DNA of 38,852 nt from a virus. The position numbers and the translations under genes were made by a program. The DNA lies in the IMG/VR virus record IMGVR_UViG_3300007734_000669, positions 1-38,852 of that record. One strand, written 5' to 3'. Position 1 is the stretch's first letter; every line of letters begins with the position of its first letter. The notes under the pieces were generated by a model that saw only the letters and a program-made list of their open reading frames with translations, had not been told where the DNA came from and did not search any database. This document shows, in pieces, positions 17,439 to 28,215 of this stretch.

Positions 17439-19609
17439 TATGACGTCCGAATCGTTACTAGTAGTAAACCGCCGTAGCCTGAGTAGCGTTTGTCGGTAGG
17501 GGTACGGTTGATAAAGTCCATCTCTTCGATGAGGCCAAGGTAGGACTCACCGGTACGGAAGTCTTCAACCTTGATTAAGTCTCCAAGGTTTTCAATTGTT
17601 TGCATATTAAGCAAGCGGTCATAGGCAGAGCCTTCATAACCTGAAGGGTTATTAAACTTATCCATTTCGTTATCGTAGAGTTCTACTGGGTACTGGATAA
17701 GTCTTTGACGTGGAATAGAAGGCAAGATTCGTAACTGATATCCAGTAAAGAGTGGCCCAAGAGTTGAATCTGTACTTGAACGAGACATCACAAACTTAAA
17801 CCCAAGATACTGCTGAGGTGTAGCAGGATATGGAATACCAATCTGGGTAACTACTGCACCTTGTTGAAAAGTACCAATCTGATACTCAGCACCAGTTGCA
17901 TCTATTGAATAGATATTAAGGGCACCATTGGTAGCTTCATAGCGAGGCTGTAAGAACTTAAAGATTTTATTCTCTAATGTGTTATAGCGAACATAACCAG
18001 TACGCATAGTACCTGTTGGTGTTAAGCGTGATGCAGTTTCAATATAATTCTTGCCATTAGTTGTACCGTTATTAGCAGTACAAAATGCTAAGCGGTCAGT
18101 GTTACCTACAAACGTACAAGATGTGGTAATAAAGCCAGTTGTATCTGGGTCAAATAGATCCCAAGCATAGGCAAAGACTAAGTTGGTTCCCACCTGTTGA
18201 CCTAGGTTTACACGTGTTATGCCAGGGTTTCCATCTACATTTGTTGTAACCCATAGATACTGGTCATAACCTGCCACGTCATAGACTGGGTTAGTTGTCT
18301 CAAAGATGAGTGGGCCATAGGCAATGGAGCCATCAGTAACTGATGTCTCTGCAATACGAAGACCAAGGCTTGTGCCAATAGCCAAATATCCAAGATAGTA
18401 ATAGATGCGAAAAACAACTTCTCCTACTGGTAGTTCAGCTGCGGTAATAGCAGATGTCAGCGTAGGCATAGCACCTGTAGTAGTTAACGTAAACTTCTGA
18501 ATGGTTGATTGGATACCGTTGTATCCTGCAAGGTAGATAGCAGCACCGCTAGATGTGATGCTTGTATAAACAAAGTTTGGGTTAGGATGTGTGTATACAG
18601 CCGTAGGCAGTGCACTTGCACTTGTAGGAAACTCATATACAGAATCATTGACTACCATTACTAAACGCTCTTTAGTAAACTCAATAACAGCGTTAGTTGC
18701 TACAATGGTTGGATGTGTAAACATAGAAGTATCAGCGGTAGTTGAGTCACCAGTCAATGCTTTTTTGTATACCTGTAATTTACCTGTAGCTGTATTGTTG
18801 GTTACCCAGTAAGCATAAGTTCCATCATCACAGATGGAATATACTGGATAATCCACGCCTGCTGTGTAGTCCACAAAGTGGGTTAACTTGCCGCCTACAT
18901 CAATCTTATCTACATCGTACTGGTCCCATAGAAGAACTGAATCTTGGGTAACATTTCCAGCAGATGCAACCGAAGTGACGTTAGCATTAGTTCTTGCATA
19001 AGAAATAGTTGTAGAAGCTACAGCAGTAAGAACGTAAGTACCGTTAAAGATAGAGTCAATGTTATCCACATTGATAGTAGATCCAACAGTTAATTTGTGA
19101 CTACCGATAGTTAGTGTTGCTACGTTAGATGTTAATGCTTTGTTAGTAACAGTCCAGTTTGGTCTAATAGAACGCATAATCTGGAATGGTCGCTTGTTAG
19201 GTTGTAGGTTACCTGTTGTGTAATGGTAGTTATCTACATCTTTGAGCAGAGTTGCCTGTCCCTTTTCCCAAACATTAAGACCCTTGCTCCAGGTGTACTG
19301 GAAGCGAAGCGACTCATCTTGTGCTGGTTCATAGAACTTAGCGCCTTGACCTAAATGAAAGGTTGACTGAGAGCGAAGCCACCAACCGGTGATTGTCTGC
19401 TCGCCAGGCTCACGGCTCATATCAATTTGTTGCTTGCGATATTGAGCAGTTACTCTGCGATAGGCGTTCTCATCGCTAGTCGTTAGGAAGAAAGGTAGAC
19501 CACCAAAAGCTACATCGTAAGATATACCAGTTGCTGCGTAAGCCTGAGAACCTGCAGGGTTAGATAACGCATAGGGTATTGCATCCGTAATGTCGTCGCC
19601 GTAGGCCAC
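17438..19609 (-). CDS. Large tail/receptor-binding structural protein (723 residues)
   Basis: GTG start with AAGGAG 5 bases upstream. Starts MAYGDDITDAIPYALSNPAG and is rich in beta strands, Thr, Ser and Tyr, with repeating segments resembling beta-propeller blades (DGTYAYWVTN, GYNGIQSTIQKFT, GYDQYLWVTTN). Alpha helices are few. Such proteins form tail spikes or the tail tip of actinophages. Follows a terminator, so it probably has its own promoter or is reached by read-through. Assignment rests on length, composition and place beside the lysis genes. Confidence 0.7.
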   Translation of the reverse strand: MAYGDDITDAIPYALSNPAGSQAYAATGISYDVAFGGLPFFLTTSDENAYRRVTAQYRKQQIDMSREPGEQTITGWWLRSQSTFHLGQGAKFYEPAQDESLRFQYTWSKGLNVWEKGQATLLKDVDNYHYTTGNLQPNKRPFQIMRSIRPNWTVTNKALTSNVATLTIGSHKLTVGSTINVDNIDSIFNGTYVLTAVASTTISYARTNANVTSVASAGNVTQDSVLLWDQYDVDKIDVGGKLTHFVDYTAGVDYPVYSICDDGTYAYWVTNNTATGKLQVYKKALTGDSTTADTSMFTHPTIVATNAVIEFTKERLVMVVNDSVYEFPTSASALPTAVYTHPNPNFVYTSITSSGAAIYLAGYNGIQSTIQKFTLTTTGAMPTLTSAITAAELPVGEVVFRIYYYLGYLAIGTSLGLRIAETSVTDGSIAYGPLIFETTNPVYDVAGYDQYLWVTTNVDGNPGITRVNLGQQVGTNLVFAYAWDLFDPDTTGFITTSCTFVGNTDRLAFCTANNGTTNGKNYIETASRLTPTGTMRTGYVRYNTLENKIFKFLQPRYEATNGALNIYSIDATGAEYQIGTFQQGAVVTQIGIPYPATPQQYLGFKFVMSRSSTDSTLGPLFTGYQLRILPSIPRQRLIQYPVELYDNEMDKFNNPSGYEGSAYDRLLNMQTIENLGDLIKVEDFRTGESYLGLIEEMDFINRTPTDKRYSGYGGLLLVTIRTS

Positions 19610-19634
19610 TATGTCTCCTTAGATTGTTTCCAAT

Positions 19635-19656
19635 AAAAAACCCCGCCGAAGCGGGG
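19635..19656 (-). terminator. Rho-independent terminator within the late region
   Basis: CCCCGC-TTCG-GCGGGG on the minus strand with a stable UUCG-type tetraloop, followed by TTTTTT. It lies between the gene ending at 19676 and the large tail gene starting at 19609. It implies that the tail protein and lysis genes are attenuated relative to, or transcribed separately from, the rest of the structural operon. Confidence 0.88.
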
Positions 19657-19675
19657 CTTAGTTTATTTATATTCT

Positions 19676-20035
19676 TTAGTCTGCTTGAACTGGTGGTAAT
19701 TCCCATAGGCAAGTATCTTCATTCAATACCCATCCATCATCAATAGGGTTATTATCTTCATCATATTCAATTGGCCTTGGTGGTATAAAAGCGTCACGCG
19801 TTGAGTCATAAGTACCACCGATAACTGCATAATTTTTTCTAAACCCAACACCTTCAACTAATTGATTTGTTTCTGGGTGATATCGTTTTCCACCTCTTGA
19901 ATTGTAGGAAGTTTTAACCCAGGTACCACCAAAGTTATCAATTAGCCATTGGTAACCTTCATCAGGTTCATTGTTGTTACCAACAGTTACTCTTACAACA
20001 ATATTATTTTTGTCTATTTCTGCCCAATGTGCCAT
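19676..20035 (-). CDS. Phage structural accessory protein (MAHWAEIDKNNIV type)
   Basis: 119 residues. MAHWAEIDKNNIVVRVTVG, then DNFGGTWVKTSYNSRGGKR and GFRKNYAVIGGTYDSTRDAF, IPPRPI. This pattern recurs in marine and freshwater phages next to tail fibre genes, of unknown function. Beta-rich, no cysteines in the core except near the end (EDTCLWEL). More AT-rich than its neighbours. Confidence 0.7.
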   Translation of the reverse strand: MAHWAEIDKNNIVVRVTVGNNNEPDEGYQWLIDNFGGTWVKTSYNSRGGKRYHPETNQLVEGVGFRKNYAVIGGTYDSTRDAFIPPRPIEYDEDNNPIDDGWVLNEDTCLWELPPVQAD

Positions 20036-20047
20036 ATTTATTCCATT

Positions 20048-21136
20048 CTATTTCAAATAACGAACAATTACTATACCTGAACCACCTTGGCCGCCGTTAT
20101 AGACGCCGCTTCCTGCCGCCGTGTAATTGACGCCACCAGTTCCAGAGCCTGTATTAACTGAGGCATTTGCTGAATTCGTGTTTCTAGTTGCGGCAGTCGC
20201 ACCGCTTCCGCCACCTGCGCCAAGTGTTCCATCACCTGCGCCACCGCCACCGCCAGCCATTGCAACACCAAAATAAGTTACTCCTGCGCCACCTGCGCCA
20301 CCGTTGCCAGTTCCTGAAGCGTTTGATCCTGCGCCACCTGCGCCACCGCCACCGCCAGCTTCGAAAGCTGACCCAGTTGCAGAACCACCATTATTTCCTT
20401 GACCAGCAGTTGCCGTTCCCGGTGGATAAAATGCCCAAGTGCTTGTGTTTGTATTGTATCTAGTTTCACCACCACCAGCCGACCCACCTGTCGCACCTAA
20501 CGCCCCACCGATTGCCGTGTAAAGACTTCCGAAGGTTGAATTGTTTCCGGGTTGCGATGCTCCACCACCTGCACCGATAACGATGGCTTGGTCGGTTGTT
20601 AGATTAACCGAGGCTGTATAAATTAAACCACCTGCTCCTGCGCCTAACGATGCGGCGCGTTTGACAGTTAGTGAAGTGTAGTTCGGTTGGCCACCTGACC
20701 CACCTGCGGCGAGAGTAACGACTGAACAAGTTAATGTTCCACCAGTGACACCCAACGTGCCATTCGCAGTAAATGTTCTGTAATAATAAGTGGCATCAGA
20801 TGTAAGCGTGCCACCTGTGACTGTAGGCCCAGGAGCAACAGGACTAATACTATTAGATGCAGCAGATGTCGCAGTTTCTCCAGTAGTAGATGTTGCTTTA
20901 ACTGTAAATGTGTAAGCAGTTCCGTTAGTTAAACCAGAGACTGTAATAGGAGATGCACCTGTACCAGTAAAGGATCCAGGAGTAGAAGTAGCTGTGTAAG
21001 TAGCAGTACCTTTACCTGTATAAGTAGATGCTGTATAGGCAACAGTTGCTGAAGCATTACCAGCAGTTGCTGTACCGATAGTTGGTGCGGTAGGTGTACC
21101 ACCGTCACGTGATGCAAGGATTCCTAGTATTGGCAT
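20048..21136 (-). CDS. Tail fibre/adhesin with fibronectin type III and glycine-rich domains
   Basis: 362 residues from the ATG at 21136 (MPILGILASRDGG), which overlaps the previous stop (TAATG); a longer frame to 21184 would overlap that gene. Residues about 15-100 form an FN3-like domain (GLTNGTAYTFTVKATSTTGE). Then a TFTANGTL strand and a long Gly-rich part (GNGGAGGAGVTYFG, MAGGGGGAG) like polyglycine helices of phage adhesins, closing GGQGGSGIVIVRYLK. Probably binds the host surface. Confidence 0.8.
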   Translation of the reverse strand: MPILGILASRDGGTPTAPTIGTATAGNASATVAYTASTYTGKGTATYTATSTPGSFTGTGASPITVSGLTNGTAYTFTVKATSTTGETATSAASNSISPVAPGPTVTGGTLTSDATYYYRTFTANGTLGVTGGTLTCSVVTLAAGGSGGQPNYTSLTVKRAASLGAGAGGLIYTASVNLTTDQAIVIGAGGGASQPGNNSTFGSLYTAIGGALGATGGSAGGGETRYNTNTSTWAFYPPGTATAGQGNNGGSATGSAFEAGGGGGAGGAGSNASGTGNGGAGGAGVTYFGVAMAGGGGGAGDGTLGAGGGSGATAATRNTNSANASVNTGSGTGGVNYTAAGSGVYNGGQGGSGIVIVRYLK

Positions 21137-21999
21137 TATGCGCTCAAATCTCCTACAAGGGTAAATGTGTTTGTTCCGGTACAAATTAAAGTTGCACTAC
21201 TGTACTGAGTACGTAGCTTTAGCCCAGGCGTAGAAGTAATTGTAGTAGTTCCATCTGAGGCTATAGTTGTTTGACCTGCACCAATTGATTGCAAGTTTAT
21301 TTGTTGGCCTGAAGTAAAGACACCATTGGGTACCGTTACAGTTACTGCGCTGGCATTAGACAGCGTTACCAGTTTGTTGACATCACTTGAAAGTAAAGTG
21401 TAAGTAGTACCAGTCTGAGCATTAAATGTTAATGCAGGAACAGCTAAAGTAATACTGCCCCAAGAAGCTGTAGTTCCATCTGTAGTTAAGTACTTGCCAG
21501 ATTGTCCTGTTTGAGTAGGCACTCCGGTAACCGATGCTGCCCATTTAAGGCCTTTAGTCTGAGTGCTATCGCTAGTAAGAACGTAGCCATTGGTACCAGC
21601 TTGAAGGTTAGTAACCACACCTGATGCTGTTGCTACATACATATCACCTTTAGCCGTTAATGCTGCTGGTTGGATAGCGGTATTAAAGTAGTTAAGATCA
21701 TCACTTGTTAGTACGTGGCGTACTGCTGCACCTGATGCGTGAGTAATTGCAGTAGAACCTGCACGACCACGAACAATTGTAAAAGTATCAGCAGATACTG
21801 CAGTAATAAAGATAATCTCTTCATTAGTAGTGTCAGGGTCAATCGTTACTGTAAACTGGTCTACGTTGCCAGAGGCAAGAGTAACGCCACCGAGAAGAGT
21901 TGAACCAGTACCAGTAGCCACCACCATAGTAGTTTGCGAGCTGGTAATACCAGCGGATAAAATTGTTTCGACTGAGATCGAAGAATATAAACGTGTCAT
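21136..21999 (-). CDS. Tail fibre/structural protein with shared C-terminal domain
   Basis: 287 residues, Thr/Ser/Gly-rich. N-terminal half is a beta domain (TTNEEIIFITAVSADTFTIV, GRAGSTAITHASGAA) typical of phage base or fibre proteins; the middle has GKYLTTDGTTASWGS. The last 95 residues (VTVPNGVFTSGQQINLQS to the end TFTLVGDLSA) are clearly related to the end of the collagen-like fibre (INILQTSA to [10 protein letters not shown]). Probably a second fibre subunit that shares a trimerisation or binding head. Confidence 0.75.
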   Translation of the reverse strand: MTRLYSSISVETILSAGITSSQTTMVVATGTGSTLLGGVTLASGNVDQFTVTIDPDTTNEEIIFITAVSADTFTIVRGRAGSTAITHASGAAVRHVLTSDDLNYFNTAIQPAALTAKGDMYVATASGVVTNLQAGTNGYVLTSDSTQTKGLKWAASVTGVPTQTGQSGKYLTTDGTTASWGSITLAVPALTFNAQTGTTYTLLSSDVNKLVTLSNASAVTVTVPNGVFTSGQQINLQSIGAGQTTIASDGTTTITSTPGLKLRTQYSSATLICTGTNTFTLVGDLSA

Positions 22000-22009
22000 T
22001 TATGCTGCC

Positions 22010-22423
22010 TTACTTGGTGTAGTGGGATAAGTATTCAATCGCTTTTGCGATAAGTTCTGGGTTATCATTAAATTGTCCTAATCCTGCATTGCATTTGCGA
22101 CATAGCACGCCACGCTTTGTCCCTGTTATGTGGTCGTGATCTGCACAAAAATCTAACTTGCCTGGGTCATCTGTACCACAGATAGCGCAAACCCCATTTT
22201 GTTCTTCTAACTTTGACTTAAAATCTTCTTGAGTAAACCCAGTAAATTTAAGTCGGTTCCATTCTCTTGTCTTACGACGTGCTTCTTTTAATGCTTCTGG
22301 ACTTGGTTTCCATAATTTAGTACAAGGTCTGCATTGGTTATGGTATCCAGTCTTAGAAGATTTATTTTTATTAAAATCTTCAAGCGGTTTTGTTTCTTGG
22401 CAAGTGCTGCATTTTTTTATCAT
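22010..22423 (-). CDS. HNH endonuclease VII with N-terminal zinc ribbon
   Basis: 137 residues. Cys5-x2-Cys8 and Cys31-x2-Cys34 make an N-terminal ribbon (CSTCQE...CRPC); the nuclease follows with Cys79-x2-Cys82, CADHDHITGTKRG (DHDH 95-98) and LCRKCNAGLG. It stands between two structural genes with tight ends, so it is likely a homing insertion in the late operon. The second endonuclease VII-type gene here (the other is at 8799-9194). Confidence 0.9.
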   Translation of the reverse strand: MIKKCSTCQETKPLEDFNKNKSSKTGYHNQCRPCTKLWKPSPEALKEARRKTREWNRLKFTGFTQEDFKSKLEEQNGVCAICGTDDPGKLDFCADHDHITGTKRGVLCRKCNAGLGQFNDNPELIAKAIEYLSHYTK

Positions 22424-23322
22424 TTGGTATAATGCACCCTTATGGGGAAACGATCTTGCAACTTGACTGACTCTTCTGCCAAACGTTGCTGGAAAAGAGC
22501 AAAGACATACTTGGAAGCAGATGCACCAGCAGTTGATGGCAGTTTAGTATCTGCTAAATCTGCTTCAGCACTGGATAAATTAATGCGGCCGGTATCAATG
22601 TAACTGAGGAGTCTGTACGCAGCACCAAGAGTAATGACATCTCTTGACGATTCCGGTAAGCCTGTAACAGTAGCAAAGTCGTCAGCACTGTTAGTGAGGT
22701 TATTTGGGATAACGGAATAGTAGACTTGGACCGTACGACCAGGAATAACTTTGTCATATATGTTTAACGTTTTCGTTGTGTTAAAGGCTGCCACGTTTGC
22801 CATACGGTCAATGCGCCAGCGGTTGGTTGGTAGCCATTCTTTAGAAGGTCCAGGTGTCTGCCAAGAAACATAGAGAACATCTCGTGCATCATCCGGTAAT
22901 GGATAGGCAATCTGTGCTGCATTGTATGGGAATGTAGTTAGAGCCACACCAAATAATTTTGGATATAGAGAGTTGATAGTGTCGTTCAAAGCCTGTTGAA
23001 TCATTGTTACTGGGAATGTCGGAGTCAAAATAACTTGAGCATTAAGTGCGTGTGGACTAGGTGTAGTGCCCATATAGCCACGACCGAAACCTGGTATAAC
23101 TTGTAATGTTAAGTTAGTTCTATCAAAAGAATTAACCCAGATAAGTTCATTATCAATTTGGATAATACCTTTGGCAAGGTTATCTGCTGAACCAATCTTA
23201 ATAGACAAGTCAGTAGCGGAGATGCCACCTGGATTGGTGAGGTTAGTGATGCGATCTTGACGAAGTGTGTAACCTTGAAGGTTACTTTGTACTTCGCTTA
23301 CCAGCTGGCCGAAGTTTGGCAT
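22420..23322 (-). CDS. Virion structural protein, possible head-tail adaptor or tail tube-like
   Basis: 300 residues, MPNFGQLVSEVQSNLQGYTL. Features: IDNELIWVNSFDRTNLTLQV and GRGYMGTTPSPHAL, a beta sandwich common in actinophage structural proteins; then MIQQALNDTINSLYP; YPLPDDARDVLYVSW; and a helical end (DTGRINLSSAEADLADTK). Resembles podovirus adaptor/tail-tubular proteins in layout, but no motif is decisive. Overlaps the glycosyltransferase by 41 bases and the HNH gene by 4. Confidence 0.65.
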   Translation of the reverse strand: MPNFGQLVSEVQSNLQGYTLRQDRITNLTNPGGISATDLSIKIGSADNLAKGIIQIDNELIWVNSFDRTNLTLQVIPGFGRGYMGTTPSPHALNAQVILTPTFPVTMIQQALNDTINSLYPKLFGVALTTFPYNAAQIAYPLPDDARDVLYVSWQTPGPSKEWLPTNRWRIDRMANVAAFNTTKTLNIYDKVIPGRTVQVYYSVIPNNLTNSADDFATVTGLPESSRDVITLGAAYRLLSYIDTGRINLSSAEADLADTKLPSTAGASASKYVFALFQQRLAEESVKLQDRFPIRVHYTK

Positions 23323-24367
23323 CTAGTTTCTCCTTGTAGAACTTGACATTGGTTTGTAATCTTTCATCGTTAGGCGATATCGCTAACGCTTTGAGGCCGT
23401 GCTTGAGTGCTTCTTTATAATTGCTCAGTTGCCACGCACTAACTGCAACTAAATCATCTGCCATATGGCTCCAAGCCCAGCCTTCAGCTAAGAACTCCAT
23501 TGGCTTTACATTAAAGGCCAAGGCTTTCTTTGCTACTAGATTGCACTCTGCCCACTGTTTTTCTAAATAATAAAAGTTAGCTAACGCTAATATGGACTCT
23601 TTACAAGCAAACTCTTCTGTACCTTTGATAAACCATTCTTCAGCGTTGGCTGCATCTACCTTGCCTAGTATGCGACAAGCTGCCGCACGCTCTTGTGGAA
23701 AGATGGATAGTTCTAAATACTTAGTTAGCGACTCTGTCGCTTCTTTATTCTGTTGGTAGTAAGACTGTTCTCGACCTAAGTAGTAAAGGTTTCTAGCATC
23801 TGGCTTTTCTCTTACTGCCATCTCTAGTAAGGGTAAATACTGGCCACGAGATGTTTCTTTATTCTGATGGTGGTGTATCTCAAAGCCTTCTATAAACTCT
23901 TGTACTTCTGGCTCTTCTTGGTACCAGTGTGGTACCTCGTGAATGGGATAGTGCCATCTAATACCAGTTCTGCGGTGTACTTTGAACCCATTAAACTCTG
24001 TTACAGGATTACCTTCTGCATCAAATGCTTCAATGCGCCTGTAGATAGGTCTGTCAATTCCTTTAGCAAAGGCATTCTCTAGCGGCTCACGCCAACCTGG
24101 GGCTAATACCTCATCTGCATCTAATGAAATGCAATAGTCTGCATCAGATGGTATTAGCGCAAGCGATGCGTTTCTTGCGTCATCAAACCTAAAGGGACTG
24201 ATAGTAATTGGCACAACCGTAATGCCAAGACTTCGTGCAACCTTAATGGTTTCATCTGTTGATCCTGTATCTGCAAGGATGTGGTAGTCAGCATCTCTAC
24301 TGGACTCATACCACTTTTCAATGTACTTCTCCTCATTCTTGCAGATTGTGTATACAGCTATCTTCAT
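23282..24367 (-). CDS. Family 2 glycosyltransferase with TPR-like C-terminal part
   Basis: 361 residues from ATG 24367, which overlaps the GT25 stop (ATGA). MKIAVYTICKNEEKYIEKWY and ILADTGSTDETIKVA are the nucleotide-binding part of the GT-A fold; SLDADEVLAPGW holds the metal-binding DAD (83-85). The C-terminal half has TPR-like helices (LYYLGREQSYYQQNKEATES, WQLSNYKEALKHGLKAL). It transfers sugars from nucleotide-sugar donors. In the middle of the structural operon it may decorate the fibre or capsid. Confidence 0.9.
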   Translation of the reverse strand: MKIAVYTICKNEEKYIEKWYESSRDADYHILADTGSTDETIKVARSLGITVVPITISPFRFDDARNASLALIPSDADYCISLDADEVLAPGWREPLENAFAKGIDRPIYRRIEAFDAEGNPVTEFNGFKVHRRTGIRWHYPIHEVPHWYQEEPEVQEFIEGFEIHHHQNKETSRGQYLPLLEMAVREKPDARNLYYLGREQSYYQQNKEATESLTKYLELSIFPQERAAACRILGKVDAANAEEWFIKGTEEFACKESILALANFYYLEKQWAECNLVAKKALAFNVKPMEFLAEGWAWSHMADDLVAVSAWQLSNYKEALKHGLKALAISPNDERLQTNVKFYKEKLDAKLRPAGKRSTK

Positions 24368-24942
24368 TTGTACCAACTTAAGTAATCAACATCTTCTAAC
24401 ATAAGGTCTGAGTAACTTGGGTACTGCTTAGCCAATGATGGCTTAGCAGCGTAAGATTTATATTGGCGATGTAACAATCTATAGGCTACGTCTATATGCT
24501 CTGGATATTCTCTAGCCTGTGCTAGTGCAATATCCTTAAACTCTGGGTTAATACAGTAAGCGTGTAATGAAGATGTATCCATTGCTCTGACCATCATATG
24601 GTTACAAGGCTCACTGTTTAATAGGACAGCTCCTAGATAAAAGATATGCCAATCTTTAGGTAAGAGTTTTATAAACTCAGCAAACCTCTTATTAAAATCT
24701 TCCATAAACAAGACATCATCTTCCAGGATGAGCGTCTTACCTATAGACTGTTCTAGTACTTGAGTATGGCTTTGTCTACACGCTTGTATTGGTTCTATCC
24801 CTAGAGCCTGTGCGTCTACTGCACTGAAGCGTTCGTAGGTTATACCCAACTCTTTAAGTTGGGCATCAACCTTTTCCATACGATCTGTTCGACGGTCTAG
24901 GTTTATCACCACGACCTTGTCAAAGTATTCGTTAACTTTCAT
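24364..24942 (-). CDS. Family 25 glycosyltransferase
   Basis: 192 residues. VVVINLDRRTDRMEKVDAQL, YERFSAVDA, ACRQSHTQVLE and LILEDDVLF (74-76 EDD) are the GT25 pattern (LPS galactosyltransferase and collagen galactosyltransferase family). LGAVLLNSEP and SSLHAYCINPE follow as usual. It stands directly behind the collagen-like fibre gene. Family knowledge includes collagen-glycosylating members, so glycosylation of the fibre is an attractive but unproved role. Confidence 0.9.
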   Translation of the reverse strand: MKVNEYFDKVVVINLDRRTDRMEKVDAQLKELGITYERFSAVDAQALGIEPIQACRQSHTQVLEQSIGKTLILEDDVLFMEDFNKRFAEFIKLLPKDWHIFYLGAVLLNSEPCNHMMVRAMDTSSLHAYCINPEFKDIALAQAREYPEHIDVAYRLLHRQYKSYAAKPSLAKQYPSYSDLMLEDVDYLSWYK

Positions 24943-24951
24943 AAGTTAATC

Positions 24952-26839
<1,888 letters not shown>

Positions 26840-26843
<4 letters not shown>

Positions 26844-27130
26844 GAAGCCACCTCGCGTAGCGCTGCTGCTGGCTCAAGGCCAGTAGTACCAGCAATGTAG
26901 TTACAAACTCCAGCAATGTCTAGCCAATTAGGCCGCCCTGTAATACTAGCGATGACGTTAAGAACGCCTACTAGATCTGTTACCTTACCTAGAGTTTTAC
27001 CCTTAGCAAGTGCCCACTTCTTGGCAGCTGCTGCTTGGTCAAGATAGGCAGAGATAGCAGGGTAGGTGCCCCCGTTTGCAAGACGATTTAATTCGTCGTT
27101 AAGTGTTGAACCTGCTGTACCGTAGGACAC
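26840..27130 (-). CDS. Helical hypothetical protein in the structural operon
   Basis: 96 residues, MSYGTAGSTLNDELNRLANG. Mostly helical and Ala-rich (AYLDQAAAAKKWALAKGKTL, VGVLNVIASITG), ending AALREVAS. Similar short proteins occur near fibre genes in actinophages without a known role. Overlaps the next gene by 4 bases. Confidence 0.7.
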
Positions 27131-27138
27131 CTACTACC

Positions 27139-27321
27139 TCACTTCTTCTTAGTTGACTTCATACCCTTAATCTTTTTTAGATTAGGATTAGCTTTGACTG
27201 CTGCTGGGGAGGCTTTCCTCGCACCCGCAGCAAGAATTGCACCCGCACGTTCCGTTGAGACACCTTGCTTTGCAGCAATCTTTGCCTGCACTGCTTTGAA
27301 TCCTGGATGTGCTTTCTTCAT
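27139..27321 (-). CDS. Small basic conserved phage protein (HPGFKAVQAKIA type)
   Basis: 60 residues, about one quarter Lys. HPGFKAVQAKIAAKQGVS, AGAILAAGARKASPAA and a Lys-rich end (NLKKIKGMKSTKKK) match a short basic family found in many phages of actinobacteria and aquatic bacteria. It may bind DNA or the inner capsid surface. The ATG overlaps the stop of the preceding gene (TAATG). Confidence 0.75.
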   Translation of the reverse strand: MKKAHPGFKAVQAKIAAKQGVSTERAGAILAAGARKASPAAVKANPNLKKIKGMKSTKKK

Positions 27322-27431
27322 TAGGCTTCGCTTTTTTCAGCTGCCTCTGACTGGTATCCCACTTCATTTGCCGGAGCACCCGTCTCAATATCATCGTATG
27401 TTGCATAGCCGCAACCACATACCGCGCACAT
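27321..27431 (-). CDS. Tiny Cys-rich protein, 36 residues
   Basis: MCAVCGCGYATYDDIETGAP followed by a short acidic tail. CAVCGCG is a zinc-knuckle-like cluster of three cysteines. TAATG overlaps on both sides place it firmly in the operon, although ribosome binding is weak, which fits translational coupling. A longer frame on the same strand (27188-27418) is a shadow of this gene and the next one. Confidence 0.6.
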   Translation of the reverse strand: MCAVCGCGYATYDDIETGAPANEVGYQSEAAEKSEA

Positions 27432-27592
27432 TACTTGCTCACGCTTTTCTTACCGCCAGAAAATGTTGCCATACTTCCTTTAGTAGTTTGTGACTGTCCA
27501 CCTGCAGGCATTGAAGGAGTGATGCCACCCTTGCTTACTCTGTCGAATGGAACGAAGTCAGTTGACTGTGACTTATCGCCTTTATCTGCCAT
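27431..27592 (-). CDS. Small hypothetical structural-operon protein, 53 residues
   Basis: MADKGDKSQSTDFVPFDRVS, then KGGITPSMPAGGQSQTTKG and a basic end (GGKKSVSK). A textbook AAGGAG lies 7 bases before the ATG, and the stop overlaps the next start. Looks disordered. No family recognised; its strong ribosome binding site suggests high expression. Confidence 0.65.
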   Translation of the reverse strand: MADKGDKSQSTDFVPFDRVSKGGITPSMPAGGQSQTTKGSMATFSGGKKSVSK

Positions 27593-27606
27593 CTTTTTTC
27601 TCCTTG

Positions 27607-27867
27607 TTATATATTGTTGCCATTGAAGGCAACGCCTGTGTCATTGCTCAATCTCACTGCAGCATTGATATCTTTTTGCTTAGTAGAGACTGGTTCGATT
27701 CCCTGACGTATTGCGCTGTAATAGGAACCTAATTCTTTGTCGTGCTGTTTAGCTGTAGGCACGCCATCGTGCCTTGCTTCACCTACTGATAGTTGAAGTT
27801 CTCCCACCTTGCACCCAAAGCAACCTTCTACTAGTTCTGGGTGTGTTGTTCGTCTGTGCAAACTCAT
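27607..27867 (-). CDS. Hypothetical protein with N-terminal Cys pair
   Basis: 86 residues. MSLHRRTTHPELVEGCFGCK has a His/Cys cluster (Cys16, Cys19) similar to a small conserved N-terminus seen in actinophage head-region proteins (CFGCK-type). The rest is polar. Overlaps the upstream gene by 4 bases. Function unknown. Confidence 0.65.
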   Translation of the reverse strand: MSLHRRTTHPELVEGCFGCKVGELQLSVGEARHDGVPTAKQHDKELGSYYSAIRQGIEPVSTKQKDINAAVRLSNDTGVAFNGNNI

Positions 27868-28190
27868 ACAATTAACTCCACATAATCTGCATAACCTGCT
27901 GCAATAAGAACTGCTGCTTGCTCATCTGTTATTACTTGGTTATGTCCACCAAGGACATACCAGTCTGCATTAAACAAATCATCTTGATATGGGTACAGCG
28001 TTGTTTCAACTGTAGAACCATTAACAATAAAAGTAACACCGCGTGCAATGTCAGTCATATAAGGATTGATAGGACCATCGTAGGTACCACCAGTAATAGG
28101 ACGTCCTGCTAGACGAGAGTACTTATCTGGCCAAGGTAGGCCTGCGCCCCAGGTCTGGTACTCCCAAGGTGTAGTTGCTGTATATGCCAT
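27864..28190 (-). CDS. Hypothetical head-region protein, 108 residues
   Basis: MAYTATTPWEYQTWGAGLPW, aromatic- and Gly-rich, with DKYSRLAGRPITGGTYDGPI and a helical end (DEQAAVLIAAGYADYVELIV). First gene after the major capsid gene; head-completion or decoration proteins often sit there. AAGGAGGA stands just before the ATG. No family recognised. Confidence 0.7.
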   Translation of the reverse strand: MAYTATTPWEYQTWGAGLPWPDKYSRLAGRPITGGTYDGPINPYMTDIARGVTFIVNGSTVETTLYPYQDDLFNADWYVLGGHNQVITDEQAAVLIAAGYADYVELIV

Positions 28191-28215
28191 TAGTCCTCCT
28201 TAGTGAACTTACTCA

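Noticed and set aside
27188-27418. 76-residue minus-strand frame
   Set aside because: It is out of frame with two well-coupled small genes (27139-27321 and 27321-27431) and has no start signal.
27692-27702. GGTTCGATTCC, a tRNA T-loop-like sequence
   Set aside because: No paired T stem, anticodon arm or acceptor stem can be built around it, and it lies inside a coding gene of the other strand. No other tRNA was found by eye.
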